NCBI GenBank assembly: GCA_949316235.1
Contig: OX438748.1
Coordinates: 6,575,001 to 6,639,000, forward strand
Source: Oegoconia quadripuncta
Lineage: Eukaryota > Arthropoda > Insecta > Lepidoptera > Autostichidae
Direction: 5' to 3'
Length of the DNA stretch: 64,000 bases
The notes below the pieces were generated by a model that searched no databases, had not been told where the DNA came from, and saw nothing but the letters and a program-made list of their open reading frames with translations. Shown here piece by piece: positions 1 through 11,425 of the stretch. The position numbers were made by a program, and so were the translations under genes. Position 1 is the stretch's first letter, and every line of letters begins with the position of its first letter.

Positions 1-540
1 TCACTATATCGAGATAAAAAGTATACTATGCCCTACTCCAAGGTAAATTCTACCTGTGTAACAAATTTCATCCAAATCCTGTCATTCGTGTTGCCGTAAT
101 TGATCAATAAACAAACATTCAAACTGTCGCATTTGTAGTACATATAGTTGGGATGGAAGTTGAAAATTGGAAGGTTTTTTACGAGTAAAATCTTTGGTTA
201 AGAAAATCTTTATCTGATTAAATTATGTAGGTATTTACAATAATAATAACTTCTACAATTTGGTATATATTCCACAATAAGTTCGCCTTTCGTATTATGT
301 GAATATGAATTATGTGTATGTTTATATGAAATACAGTGTCAAATAAGTACGTAAACACATAGAATATGCATAAAAAGAATATTAAGATAACAACTTCATT
401 ACTATACGATAAAAGGGTGAGTAAGTATGAGTTTTTATGCAGATTTAAAATCGGCAATTCAACATCCTTCTGTTCAAGCATTTTACATCGGTTGATTAAT
501 AACGTCACTAATTGAATGAGTGTACACTTTAAAAAAGTGT
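1..540. other. AT-rich non-coding stretch
   Basis: No repeat or gene recognised. The open frame on the minus strand (218-553) is made of low-complexity, hydrophobic AT-rich codons and has no family signature. Confidence 0.5.
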
Positions 541-770
541 CAGTAATTGTCATTTAAAACGCGCGAATAACCGCGTTGACGCCGGACGCCCCCGGCTGTC
601 ACCTGTTATCGTTGCAATTATGCAAATTTAACGGAAAATTGCCGGATTCCGAACGATAATTGTTTCGTGAACGAGTCGCCGCGTCGCGCGACTCGCGCCC
701 GTTAATTTTCTCGTTACAACCGTCACTTAAGTGTGTACTCCGCTTAATAACTAAGACAGTCGGCGTTTAT
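541..770. promoter_or_regulatory. GC-rich island, candidate regulatory element
   Basis: CpG-rich block inside very AT-rich DNA. It contains an octamer-like ATGCAAAT near 618, GATA-type TTATCG, a homeodomain-type TTAATTTT and the palindrome CACTTAAGTG near 724. It is not part of any repeat recognised elsewhere in the window. Seen: composition and motifs. Inferred: a conserved enhancer or promoter-proximal element. It could equally be untranslated exon. Confidence 0.25.
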
Positions 771-1245
771 TTGTGTTGTAATTAAGTGTAATGAAGCTTT
801 TAAATAAATAATACTCATATGCTGTACTCTTTGTCCTTTTAAGCTGTAATAAATATATGGGGAAATATCGAAGCGTAAAATAAGACTTAATATTATTTAC
901 TAAAATGGTTTCGCAGGCAGTTATAACTAAGAATATGCTTAAAAACTAAAACCCGGCTACTAAAAACATTAATAAAACTAGCTGCCTTAACAAACTTTAC
1001 ATTTCCAACCAATATGGCGCCCAGAGCTCGGGGCCAAGGTACTTACGGTCTTGCTCTTTCGTAATAACACTCGTGATTAAAAATTTGAGGACAGCTCATT
1101 TCTCAAAATCAGTCTAGTAGTTTGATCGTTAAGATGAAACATCTTTACCCATACATTTATAAACTGATAAAATTCTAACCCTTTCTTTTCGGCTGTAGTC
1201 GGGTTAAATTATGTTAATGTAAACTGTGATGTCTGCCTATATTAT
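771..1245. other. Non-coding, nothing recognised
   Basis: AT-rich sequence with no open frame above 60 codons and no repeat matching others in the window. Confidence 0.4.
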
Positions 1246-1400
1246 TTAATGGACAACGGATTAGCATTTGACCTCAATTACACTTGATGATAAGATAAGG
1301 CCGAAGGTGGAAGTGTGCTCACCCGGAATCCCCAACATATTTGAGGAACTGGCTATTCTACTTCAAACAACTAATACACTGATTGGCGGCTGATTTCATT
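1246..1400 (-). mobile_element. SINE family S1, degraded fragment
   Basis: Carries the S1 body motifs (TTGACCTCAATTACAC, GGCCGAAGGTGGAAG, CCCCAACATATTTGAGG, GGCGGC) found in over a dozen places in this window. The tRNA-like head is missing. S1 strand is given with the tRNA head as 5'. This copy is more diverged than those at 21.97 and 58.71 kb. Confidence 0.7.
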
Positions 1401-1526
1401 GTACCCCTGGAACTGTCAACATTTGGAATAATTTTTAGACCATCGATAAATGTAATATAAGTTTAGCTTAGCTCCGTATGTAATAAAAACCATTCAAATA
1501 TAATCTTTTATGAAAACATAGCTACA

Positions 1527-1772
1527 TGTAGATTTGAACACTTTCAAAATTTTGTATGGTCGTTCTGAACATCAAGCTGAACAAGTTTCACTTTGAAACC
1601 AACTCTGAAATCGAGAAAAAAGAAATTGTATGAAAACACAAAAGTTCACTACCGACTCAACATGAAACACATGAAAGAGCAGATTTTTTTCTCGATTTCA
1701 GAGTTGGTTTCAAAATGAAAGTTTGATGGTCTGAATAACCGTACAATATTTTGAAGGTGATTCAATCTACAC
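1527..1772. mobile_element. Foldback (MITE-like) element
   Basis: About 90-100 bp arms are inverted copies. The inner 30 bp (1592-1621 versus 1685-1714) match perfectly, and the outer parts (from TGTAGATTTGAACAC on the left to GGTGATTCAATCTACA on the right) match with scattered differences. The loop is about 63 bp. No transposase coding. Structure fits a non-autonomous foldback or MITE element; the parental family is unknown. Confidence 0.65.
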
Positions 1773-1869
1773 CCAGTATATACCCTATACACACCACAAT
1801 ATAATCGATATCATTATCATGTAATAATAACTGTAATTTTCTGTATAATTATGGTATAATACTCTTGTC

Positions 1870-2130
1870 CATTTCCATAACCGACTGCTGCGCGTGATCA
1901 AGTGACAATTGAACGCGTGACATGCGCGAGAGTGAACGCTGTTCACAATAACCGCCAAATGACGTCGCCCGCACAACAACCGCACCACAACCGCTAATTG
2001 CGAATCGAAAACCGCACTGCGCCTAAATTTACAACAATTTTCGACATAACTTTCGATAATTTCGGATATTGTCGACTGAGTTATCGAGTTGTCTGAATTA
2101 AGATCACGCGATCGTGACTGCTCAAGTCTT
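1870..2130. promoter_or_regulatory. GC-richer segment, possible regulatory DNA
   Basis: Contains CpG-containing short motifs (GCGCGTGATCAAGTG, AACGCGTGACATGCGCG, a CRE-like TGACGTCG and repeated ACCGC). A 67-codon minus frame (1785-1988) crosses it but resembles no protein family. Regulatory role is inferred from composition only. Confidence 0.15.
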
Positions 2131-2489
2131 TATATTATTGTTATATATAAATTATAATCATTAAGTTTCGTGAGTTTATTCATTGAGCATATGTCGTATG
2201 TCGCTTCAATTTGCGTTTTTTTCTTGATGTCGAAATTACTTATAACTTTTGTGAGGTTAAAGGCATTTCGAATTGTTGGCTTTCACAAATATTTCTGCGT
2301 ATGATAGGTATTAAGTATCTCGGGCGTCATTATTCAGAAATTCTGCAATATAGGTATGATAGTGCAGATACTACTTACTTGGCGACCTCGAGACTCAAAA
2401 TATATGAGACCACTCTAGTGATAAGTCCTATCTAACAAAAACAACCATGAAAGTGTTAACATTAACGAAATTATAGGTGGACACATACA

Positions 2490-2582
2490 TAAAAAATTGT
2501 ACATTCTATTCTTGCCACTTTTCTGAAACTGTATTTTCTTTTCTGTTGTGCAATAAAGTGTATTTGTATTGTATTATATTGT
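2490..2582 (+). mobile_element. LINE 3' tail fragment
   Basis: Ends in a polyadenylation-type GTGCAATAAAGTG followed by TATTTGTATTGTATT. The same 85-bp tail occurs in reverse at 4098-4180 and, shorter, at 23528-23580. This is the pattern of 5'-truncated LINE copies. No coding remains. Confidence 0.55.
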
Positions 2583-2589
2583 AAAAAAA

Positions 2590-3635
2590 GTATAGAGGTA
2601 TCTTCTTTTTTTGAAGTCGGGTAAATAATTGTGAAGACATACTTCGTATTAGAGACGCATTATAAAATACCTACGTCATTATTTCAAACTCCCAAACAAC
2701 TTTTTTATATACCCCAAGCATGCACCCATAGCAATTACCCCTTCACTGTCGCAGCCCTTTGTTAACCCTTTAATACTCGATCCATTGTGTCAACTGTCAC
2801 TCCATACTCAGTTAGAAAGTGGGGATATTTTTACCGCCCATTCTCGAGGCATAGTTTGTAGGGTAGTGAGTGGTTAATAACAGGGTTTATTGCAAAATGA
2901 CAGCCTTTTAAGCATCTCTCAACTCTGTGTGGAGTGGTAAACGTAGTTCTGGAAAAAAGTAGTGGAGTAGTAATTTGACTTTAGAGTATTGTTTAGCATT
3001 GTTTGCGATTGTGTGTGATTGTGTGTTATTTTCTATACCACTCAACCGCCCGTGGTTACAACTGTAACCAAAAAAAGGCCAGTCTACTGTCCGCGGTTAC
3101 AACCTGTAACCAAAGCGCCCTACCTTCAAGCGGTTCGAAACAATTCTTCCTATTACCTGTAGTTGAAACTGTGTGGGGAAAAAAGAAATGTGCCTTGTTG
3201 CGTACTAAGAAATATAAATAATTAAATATTTATGTGATATCAATTCGATAATTAGATTTGTCAAAGGTTTGATAAAGTATTGATGCTGTATCTTTTGTGA
3301 ACCACTTTATAAAATTTATATACGCTGCCTAGTGTATATAGCATCTTTTCAAAGTATGACCTAATAGGGTTGCACACTAAATTTTTAAAACGAGTATCCA
3401 GTTAATCATAAAAAAATCAAATTTGCTTTTTCACTTGTTTCAATACGGCTCCTGTTGATAGGTATATAAAATCGTCATTTCAATATATTTAAAGATATTG
3501 TATAAAACATTAATTTATCTTAATAACTTATAATAATAATAAGCATGTTATAAAATATTAGCATCCCTGGACATAACCAGCTCATTTGCATGCCAGGCTA
3601 TTTCACAATTAATAATGAAATATAAAACCATTTTG
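2590..3635. other. Non-coding; two short palindromes
   Basis: No gene or family repeat. Two related dyads, GGTTACAACTGTAACC (3054-3069) and a 17-base version with one extra C (3095-3111), lie 25 bp apart. The rest is AT-rich. Confidence 0.4.
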
Positions 3636-3639
3636 TAAT

Positions 3640-3800
3640 ATAAAACCTGTTTTTAAAAGAGGAAACCCTCGAGTCTCCTGCTTGTTCTTCTCAGGAGAAA
3701 ATTGCATTTTGAACAAGCAGTAGCAAAAACAATGAAAAATTTACTATTTTAAGTATACTCACCTACAAAATAAAGCATTTTTGACTTTTTATTTATTTTT
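3640..3800 (+). mobile_element. LINE 3' UTR fragment (CTTGTTCTTCTC family)
   Basis: Shares CTGCTTGTTCTTCTCAG, TTGAACAAGCAGTAGC and ACAAAATAAAGCATTTTTGAC with the reverse-oriented copy at 17318-17480. The self-complementary CTTGTTC/GAACAAG pair makes a stem-loop. The AATAAA-like motif plus GACTTT tail suggests a LINE 3' end. Confidence 0.5.
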
Positions 3801-4044
3801 TTAATTGATTCATACTGTTCACCGTCTGCTAGTTAACTAACTCCTGCATCAGGTTTCCCGCCGACAGGGCGTTAAAAGAATGTTTTTAATTCATTATAAA
3901 CAAACTTTATAATTTTTGTGTGCAACTGAAATAAAAAAAAAAATTAACAATAATTATAAAATACTTATTATCTGTGTTCATTTCTAAAAAGTCATATTTA
4001 AAGGCTATTTATTATAAATAAGTCTCTTGAAATAATAACAATTT

Positions 4045-4095
4045 TTTTTTACGGGTTAGTAGGTACCTACTTGACCTCAATCACACCTGATGTTT
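4045..4095 (-). mobile_element. SINE S1 tail fragment
   Basis: Contains TTGACCTCAATCACACCTGATG, the distal end of S1, truncated directly against the LINE tail at 4098. Confidence 0.6.
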
Positions 4096-4097
4096 AC

Positions 4098-4180
4098 AAT
4101 ACAATACAATACAAATACACTTTATTGCACAACAGATAAGAAAATACAGTTTCAGAAAAGTGGTAAAAGGTAAAAGATGT
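4098..4180 (-). mobile_element. LINE 3' tail fragment
   Basis: Reverse complement of the tail at 2490-2582, read on minus as ..TGTTGTGCAATAAAGTG.. ending in repeated TGTAT. 5'-truncated copy; the two tails form an inverted pair about 1.5 kb apart. Confidence 0.6.
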
Positions 4181-4269
4181 TTAGTGTAGTGAAGCGACCG
4201 GATTGATATCATTTTCCTCTTAGGGCCCTTTTAAATCTCTATTAATAGGCTTAATAATAATAATAATAA

Positions 4270-4520
4270 ATATCCACACAGCGTCATCTAGTTCCACACT
4301 AAAGCAACTATAGGCTTGTGTTGTGGATACCAGATGGTTGATATACTACATAAATAGATTTTTTTTGTAAATAAATACTTATTATAAATGAAAACATCCC
4401 TAACTCGGGTACACATGTCCGTATTCATCACACAAACACATGCCCCTAGCGGGATTTGAACCCGCAACCTTTTGGTATAGTGCTCAGAGTTGTTAACCAT
4501 TACACCAAACAGGTCGTAGA
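4270..4520 (-). mobile_element. SINE family S2, near full length
   Basis: On minus: tRNA-like head with box A-type GGTGTAATGGTTAAC and box B GGTTCAAATCC, then body motifs GTGATGAATACGGACATG, ACCCGAGTTAGGGATG and a tail near GAACTAGATGACGC. Related to copies at 21.68, 24.62, 29.58, 33.25 and 39.69 kb. Head has no intact cloverleaf, so this is a SINE and not a tRNA gene. Pol III transcription and LINE-driven movement are family knowledge. Confidence 0.8.
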
Positions 4521-4998
4521 CGTTTTCGAAATTCTGATAAGTGTCTCTAAGAGTCATCTGGATCTCATAATATAACCTATTCTACCCTCAGGCCACGTAA
4601 TTGGTCTGTTATTACGTAAAACACGTGACCACGCTAAACATTGACCTTCAAACAGACAGACGGACATATTAAAAATAATATTTACCGATGCCATTACAAA
4701 CGATGCGCCTGTGCCGATCACGATCACACGACATTATAACATAATGATCACCTTACTATACAATAGTACGTGAGGATATTTTATAAAGTCAAACCACCAT
4801 TTTGTTTAACGAGGTACATACCTGATTACTTTGTATACTACTTTGGTCAATTTTAAAACAACTTCCCATTCTTGATCCTTATGGAGCATGGGAATTGCAG
4901 TTTGAAGCCAAGTAATCGGCACTAGGGTTCTATATCATAAGAAATCTTAGTTTAGTCTATGGGTTTACAATACAATACAAATATCCTATATTGTACAC

Positions 4999-5080
4999 CA
5001 TTTTCGAATTTGGATTCGAACCCGTAACCTTTTGGTATAGTGGGCAGAGTTGCTAACCACTACACTAAACAGGTCGTCAG
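4999..5080 (-). mobile_element. SINE S2, tRNA-like head only
   Basis: Matches the head of the copy at 4.27 kb (CCTTTTGGTATAGTG, TAACCACTACACTAAACAG in the plus text) with no body attached. Confidence 0.7.
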
Positions 5081-7184
5081 TAAAAGTCGTCTAACAGCAG
5101 TTACAGTATAAACATGGAACTTAAAAATATGGTAGGTACAATGGCGGTCTTATCACTGGACGTGATTTCTTCCATGTAACCAATGGATAAATGGAGTAGA
5201 TAATACTAATTGCAGGGCATGACTCTTATTAAAGAAAATCTGAAAACAAACTATTAACGCAGATATAGTATATATAAGTACTATAACTACTTATTTAACA
5301 TATAATTATAAATACATATTATACGTAAATACGTGCTTACTATGACCTCTTATAGAGGTATTACTTTACTTTACTTTATTTACCTTGCTGGTTGTAAATT
5401 TAACAGTATTTATTTCCTTTGGTAAACTCTTGTCACGAGATTGCAAATTATTCACTATAGATTGGACCAAAGGATTACGGATCAAGAACTCGCTGTACTC
5501 AGACAGCGTACCTTAAAGTGTTACCTTTTTGTTATCTATCATATAGGTACAGTTGACCTCACTTTAAGCGAAACACTGTCAGTAAAAGCTGAGCTCTTAC
5601 GGTAGCGCGCTCACGCAACCAGCGAATGATCCAAAGTTTGAAGGGTTACGTCTGATGTTCGGTCGACTATACACAGTGAGCTTTGTTGAGTATATTTTGG
5701 AGTTTTGTTCCAACATCTATCATAAAAATATAATAAAAACCAACAAAATATATACTTAATGTTATCTTTAACCATCATAAGTTTAGGTTCTTGTATAAAT
5801 AGAGAAAGCAGGGCTTCTTTTAAAGTCAAGAAAATCTGTTGATACATACACGTCTCTAAGTTTTTATGAATAACTGTAAATTCGTTTGGACTCTGTACCT
5901 TGAAACACCGTTGTAAATATATGTATCAGAGAGCGCAGAAAATGCCCATATTACTCTAAATTTGAAGATCTCAAGATGATGCTACTGCTTATTTTACGGC
6001 AATCTATGCACAAGTCGCCAGCAAGCGTAACAATGTCCATTGATCATCGGGCGGCGAACAAAACAATCTAGCAGATAATGCCCTCACACACGTCGCGTCG
6101 TGACGTGCCGCCGTACAGCGCATAAGGCATAATGACAGCTGCTCGAATGCGATCACGCAACGGTCGTGCCAGCGATGTGCGCTTGTGAACACGCCTTACG
6201 ATTTATGTGTAAGTACAGACAGCAGTGGAGGGCTACTTTTTTAATCTACAATTTTAAAAACAGATTATGATAACTATGCCAGTTCTATTGCTATAAAGCC
6301 ATCTATTATGCCAGAATGTGTTAAGGTCTAAGGTCAAGATGGAAAGAATTTTTAAATAAAACTCAAGTGAAACTATGAGTTAAATGTTATTAAAAGCAAT
6401 TATGTACCAAAAAAAGACGAGGAGGAGAGCGTGAGGAAGCACGCGACGAAGCTAAGCTAATCATATCATCAATGTACATACTTAATATGGGAGAGAGCAG
6501 AGAAAGATTAGTTCATCTAGCAACAAATCTAGCTCTTATGATTCCTGTGGGCTAATTATTATTAGCTTACTTACTAGCCCACGAGAATCGTAAATATCGC
6601 CGAGAAAGGGTTTCTTGAAAAGCACAATAAAATACCTGAAGCCGTAAACTTTATAACAATAGGCTCAATGCGTATAACGATTTTTGATTTGTCAATGTGT
6701 GCGTGAACTATCAAAATAGTATTAAAAACGACAATATATTGTTTACCTTAAAAGAGGATTTGGAGGATCAAGACGATTCAAAGGACACCTTGCACTTAAA
6801 TATCAGTCAAGCCATTTAGAGTACCGAAGGTAACATAGAATTCTATACACACATATTTATAATATACATCTGAAAAATGGTTCCCTCCTTCCTGAGGCAG
6901 TCCGGTAAAAAAAAACAATAATATTGCTTCGTATAAATTGCGTACGTTTATTATGCTGAGTATGCTGACACTACATTCAAGTTAGAGGGAATCTCGAGCC
7001 GCATTGACAGTACATAATTGAAATTATTATTTACAGTGATTAAATAATTCTAAACGTACACGAATTTATTTACCGTTACAAAATGTATGACAGACAAGCA
7101 CACATCGAGTTAACTAGACAACATGGTTATTACTCATTGCAGGTTAATTTCTTTAGTTTGGACTAATCATATAATATGCCTCGT
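5081..7184. other. Non-coding, nothing firmly recognised
   Basis: AT-rich with a GC-richer patch at 6010-6200 (several CpGs, CGTCGCGTCGTGACG). At 6540-6595 GATTCCTGTGGGCTA pairs imperfectly with TAGCCCACGAGAATC as a small hairpin. Minus frames at 5611-5847 and 6004-6192 show no family signature. Confidence 0.4.
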
Positions 7185-7189
7185 GGTAG

Positions 7190-7320
7190 AACTCCTAGCG
7201 CATTCGCCATTCATTTTTGATTAGTAAAGTAACGTCTGGCCCTGTCAGCCATTGGATGAGTGACCGCAGGTGGCATTTTCATACGATTTTCCGTGTTTCG
7301 GAGGGGCACTTTAAAAAGTC
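7190..7320 (+). repeat. 5S-rRNA-derived repeat (SINE3-like), copy A
   Basis: 7218-7268 resembles the 3' half of insect 5S rRNA: AAGTAACGTCTGGC, CTGTCAGCC, ATTGGATGAGTGACCGC. It is followed by CCGTGTTTCGGAGGGGCAC, which also follows the 5S-like part of the copy at 52.65 kb. A shared head plus shared body argues for a dispersed 5S-headed SINE over isolated 5S pseudogenes. Confidence 0.6.
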
Positions 7321-7655
7321 CTGATTGTCCTCACCTTCAAGTAGAACAGCGTCAACTCTTTGTCATCGTTTTGAACGTGTTTTATTGCAGACCATACTGA
7401 CTTGTTTTGAGGTGCCACATTATAACAGAATGCACCAATGTTGTGATTCGACCTTGCGTTGACACCTTGTCCTTGAACGGTCACCTCTGATTGGTCAATG
7501 AATACACTCAAAAGCTCGTCTCCAGTGAAAACTAGTTGCTGCATTATAACGCTACGCCACGCTGCACACCTCCGCTTCGAATTTACGGCATTAGACGAAC
7601 AAGAGCAGACATTTTCAGTAGTTATGTGGTTAAAAATGTTTGTTTTTTCCACCAT
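7311..7655 (-). pseudogene. Possible mariner/Tc1-type transposase relic
   Basis: Open frame of 114 codons. Residues about 44-50 read VFTGDEL, like the (F/L)(S/T)DE segment around the second catalytic Asp of mariner/Tc1 transposases. About 40 residues on, KSVWSAIKHVQ then LTLFYLKV resembles the V(M)VWAxI...PLxFL segment. Spacing and order fit that family, but the frame lacks N- and C-terminal parts and flanking terminal repeats. Overlaps the edge of the 5S-like repeat. Weak identification; an unrelated repeat ORF is possible. Confidence 0.35.
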
Positions 7656-7770
7656 TCAGCTTTGGTAGCCTTTAGTAGATACTTATAAAACCTCAGTAAA
7701 TACCTCTTAATCAATATGTTACCAGTGAACACTAATGATACTGAAACTTGATCTATCACTATAAACCTCC

Positions 7771-8078
7771 TAAGAAGTAACGAGCTATGGAGAACGCGAT
7801 ACTTGGTGTTTCACTACGAGATTGAAGCAGGAATGAAGTTATCCGTAGAACCAAGTCACCCACCCACATAACCCCACTGATTATTAAGTTGAAGTGGCAG
7901 TAGGCCGTGCACATAGCTCGAAGAACTAAGGGCCGTTGGTGCATTGGGGCATTATAAGGTGGACGGACGATCTTATGAAGTCACTGAATGCAGACCGCTT
8001 CCAACGTCACTCTGGATATCTACGGAGGTCTATGTACAGCAGTGACGTCCTGTGGCTGATATCAATGATGATGATGAA
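7771..8078 (+). pseudogene. RTE-like LINE relic (C-terminal region)
   Basis: With frame shifts and stops the plus strand encodes KLKWQ(stop)AVHIARRTKGRW followed by RWTDDL, matching the KLKWQWAGHIARR...RW..RPxxRWTDDL segment near the C-terminus of RTE-type reverse transcriptases common in Lepidoptera. It ends with CAGCAGTGACGTCCTG and an (ATG)n run near 8065-8078, typical of the 3' end of such elements. Non-functional. Confidence 0.6.
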
Positions 8079-8189
8079 ATGCCTGTGTTTATGTTGCTAC
8101 AAACTAGATATCAAAGTACCCTAGTAATAATGTATTATTATTTCAATCAAACTTCAAATATTTGTCAATTAATATCTTGAGCCACCTCT

Positions 8190-8430
8190 AACCTTTCTAA
8201 CCCTTCTACACAATCTCGGCTAATATAAAATGGCGGTCGTCTCAGCATAATTTCGGATGACTGAATATGAATCCCGTTCAAATAATAGGGGGTGTACGAG
8301 GGATGCGACCCCTGGATCTATGCAAACATCTCAATTACCTCGGTTATTAATTCAGGAGGGTGATTATTAATCAAGCCGTTTTGTCTCGGCAAACGTAAGA
8401 CTCTGTGACGCGGAATTTTACGGAAACCCT
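8190..8430. promoter_or_regulatory. Candidate conserved non-coding element
   Basis: Low-repeat, balanced-composition segment with TATGCAAA, TTATTAATTCAGGAGG and TTATTAATCAAGCCG. No open frame and no copy elsewhere in the window. Enhancer identity is inferred from composition only. Confidence 0.2.
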
Positions 8431-9176
8431 ATCCATACATATATTATAGCTTCAAACATAAATAACCGTAACTTGAAATTGAAAGTTCGTAAAACCGTCG
8501 ACACTGAAGAAGTCAAAAACATTCTCATTAAAATTTACTGTGTATATACGTGAATAAGAAAATTTATTTATGCATATTTTTGGCAGTGAAGTGAAGAAAA
8601 TCAATTTGGAATTCAAATTAAGTGTCATACCAACAACAGGCTAAAAAAACATGCATAACGTACCAATATATTTCTTAATATGACTTTGTACATCAATTTC
8701 CCTAGGTGAGTACCTATTATAAATGCATTGAGACTCAAATATACAACCGTCACTTGTACGATGCTCATTAATTTTTGTAATTTTTTAAACAGCACAGGTT
8801 TTGTTTGAGGAAATCTCCAAAATTTCCTCATATAACTTCAGTACTTATATTTTCTATTGTGTAATATATTAAACCTCATAAATTAGAGCGTATCTACCTG
8901 TCTATGGCACCAACCGACATTATTTCAGAAGACATTAGCACAAGGCGGCGTGTCTTCGTTATCAACCCTCCCAGGTGTAGCTTCCCACGAGCCTCGCCCA
9001 TTAACTCGCTCAGGAGAGACAATATACAGACCTCCAATTCGGAGTATACTGAGTAGGTATTGAGAAATATTTTTGGCAAAGACTTGCTGTAGGTCAATAA
9101 GACATAGATTACTTGCAATTCAAGTGTAGTTGCGATTTGCTGCCGACTCTATACACTTTTAACCCCCGACGCCAAA
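8431..9176. other. Non-coding, nothing recognised
   Basis: AT-rich with two unsupported minus frames (8625-8831 and 8894-9118). A motif ending ACCCCCGACGCCAAAA near 9163-9177 resembles the end of a repeat also seen near 38.8, 40.6 and 58.5 kb. Confidence 0.35.
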
Positions 9177-9470
9177 ATCCCAAAATCTCGAAGATCCCAA
9201 GGTTGTAGGATTCAGGAAAGACTGACGCCGGAAGGGAGTTTTATGCCTTGACTGTTCGGATGATGAATGAAGAGTCGAACTTCTTAGTGCGAATGTTCGG
9301 TATATTAACTATATACGGGTAGAATCCCTCCCCACGCCTATAAATAGTGCTCCGAAGATGGAAGGGTGACGGTGGAATAAGATTATGTAATTCCAACGCA
9401 CACTCCCCGAAATACATCCTGTAAAAAACTGAGAGACAGACGACTTTGCGACGGTGTTTGTGTTATCACT
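9177..9470 (-). pseudogene. LINE reverse-transcriptase C-terminus relic
   Basis: Minus translation gives FYRMYFGECALELHNLIPP, then RRGEGFYPYIVNIPNIRTKK, then SSFIIRTVKA(stop)NSLPASVFPESYNLGIF. Only one stop interrupts it, at the Trp codon of the usual WNSLP motif. The WNSLP..F..SYNL..F signature is the C-terminal end of Jockey/CR1-group ORF2 proteins. Copies of the same family lie at 27.9, 32.9 and 54.6 kb. 5'-truncated dead copy. Confidence 0.8.
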
Positions 9471-11262
9471 TAGAATATTTCTCCTGTTTTAGTGATCTTT
9501 TTGTTCTCTTTGAGCGCCGCGCCCGTCACCGGTGACCGCAAACAATTGATTTTCAATTGTGTCTGAGTCGCGGCAGTCAACGTGTTATTATGTCTCTTCA
9601 ACCTAGTTGAAGGCCACGACCTGTTTTACAATTTGGACCTTCGGTTGGACTTTGTCGCGATTTCGGTCCGCTCCCTTACGTTGCACAGCCACGTCCTTTT
9701 CCCGCTCTTGTTTTACATCTCCTTTGTTTTCCATCTCCTTTGTTTTCATCGTAAATGAAAAAGAGTTTATGTTTATATGAGTATTTATCTTATAAAGCCT
9801 ACTTATTAGTCTTATTTTAGGTTTGATATACATTTCATGTTATTTATAGTTTTTAAAGTCTGAACAATATTATATTATTGTAAAGATTGTTATTATAAAG
9901 AAAACGCGTTTTGTTGAGAACATTTTTAAATCAACAGCCGAAACGATTTTTTGTCTACTATGTTTTAAATGATTTCGCTATTTGTTCTTAATTCAAAGTT
10001 CCGTGATTTTGGCAATTCCTCAGCATTTTACGTCTCAGAGTCTAGATGAAACGATGTGCTAATTAGATAACTGTCGCTTAAGATCTTATTCTGTTAAATA
10101 GCTTGGCTAGCCCGAGTTCGGTCGGTATTTATGTTGGTAACTATAATGTAATTCCACGTTTAGGTTTCAACTAGGTATTTGATTATTTTTCATGCGTTAA
10201 CGTTCTATTCTGTACTACACTGGCGACTGCTGCAGGCTATAAGTGAAGCAACTGAACAACAAAAGGCAGAAAGCGCCGGCCTTGCTTCACAAGCATCGAA
10301 TAGTATAGGGAGACTCGGTACTCATTTCATATAAATAGATATAAACTATTAGTGCCGGTGCTGTTGACTGCACCAGTCGCTGTACTTGAAGTCGGGATCG
10401 TAGCTTGGAATAAGACTGCGTCTAATTAATATATTTGACATTGACAAATATTGACAAACAGAGTAAACTGATAAATTACTTTGTTATACATTATAGTAGG
10501 TAGGCTAGGTACTTTGTGTAGCGTGACTATTTACCTACATTGTTATACAATTTATTTTCGTCATATACAATTAAGAACCTAAATCAAAAATTTTTTGAGA
10601 CACTCACATGGTTCCACGGACTAATATTAATATAATATCTGGATACCTTCAAAAGTTGCAAAACAACCGACTTTAATATTGCTCTTATTAATATTCTCAA
10701 ATATCCGGAGCAACATTAGATCTTCACCAAAATTTCTATAGGAACATTTGACCCTTCAAACAAAATAATTATCAAAATTTCAGTGCACAGATGTCGAAGA
10801 AATTGATAATCTTTTAAATTTGTTGTCCGGTATATATTTCTATACCATCAAATATATTTAATAATTATAATTTACGTTCACTGTAATATTGCAATTCTTC
10901 ATAACCTCACTGCAACTAATGAAACAAACCACGAGCAGCAGGTGATCGTACTGCAATAATTTATCAAATTCGAAGTAACCACGTATATACCTAACTATAG
11001 CTTCTCATTATATAAACGTCGACGGTTGTCAAGGAGCGTTAATTTGTTTTGCAAATCGAGGGTGACGATGACGCCGTGAAACGAGAAAGGGTGTCTGTCT
11101 ACCCACCTATTGAGTTACCAGGAGGAGCTCAATTGATTTTACGGTTACATTTTAGAATGTTAGCGTAATAGAAGACCAGTTTTTGGTTCCGGTAGGGTTC
11201 GATTCTGAACCCGTATCAAAATGTATACTTTTATCTAAACTTTATGATAATTAGTTGAGGCA
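9471..11262. other. Non-coding, nothing firmly recognised
   Basis: AT-rich. 9500-9570 is GC-richer, with CACCGGTGA and a CAATTGATTTTCAATTG dyad. No repeat match and no convincing open frame. Confidence 0.35.
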
Positions 11263-11425
11263 CAGAATAGACTGTAACGTCGAACTGCACAGCAATCTTG
11301 CAGGAGTTCCTCAAGGTTCGATATTAGGACCTGAACTCTACAACATGTTCAGATCAGATCTTGCACAATGCCTGGCTTAACTGTCGCCACTTTTTCCATA
11401 CCAATGATGCAGCAACTCTTGCTAG
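11263..11425 (+). pseudogene. LINE reverse-transcriptase core relic
   Basis: Plus frame reads NVELHSNLAGVPQGSILGPE then LYNMFRSDL. The GVPQGSxLGPxLY motif is reverse-transcriptase block 4 of Jockey-type LINEs. The following stretch (TCGCCACTTTTTCCATACCAATGATGC) corresponds to a mutated TFADD catalytic block after a frameshift. Isolated fragment, certainly inactive. Confidence 0.75.

Noticed and set aside
218..553. 111-codon minus ORF
   Set aside because: Low-complexity I/L/F/Y-rich product expected by chance in AT-rich DNA.
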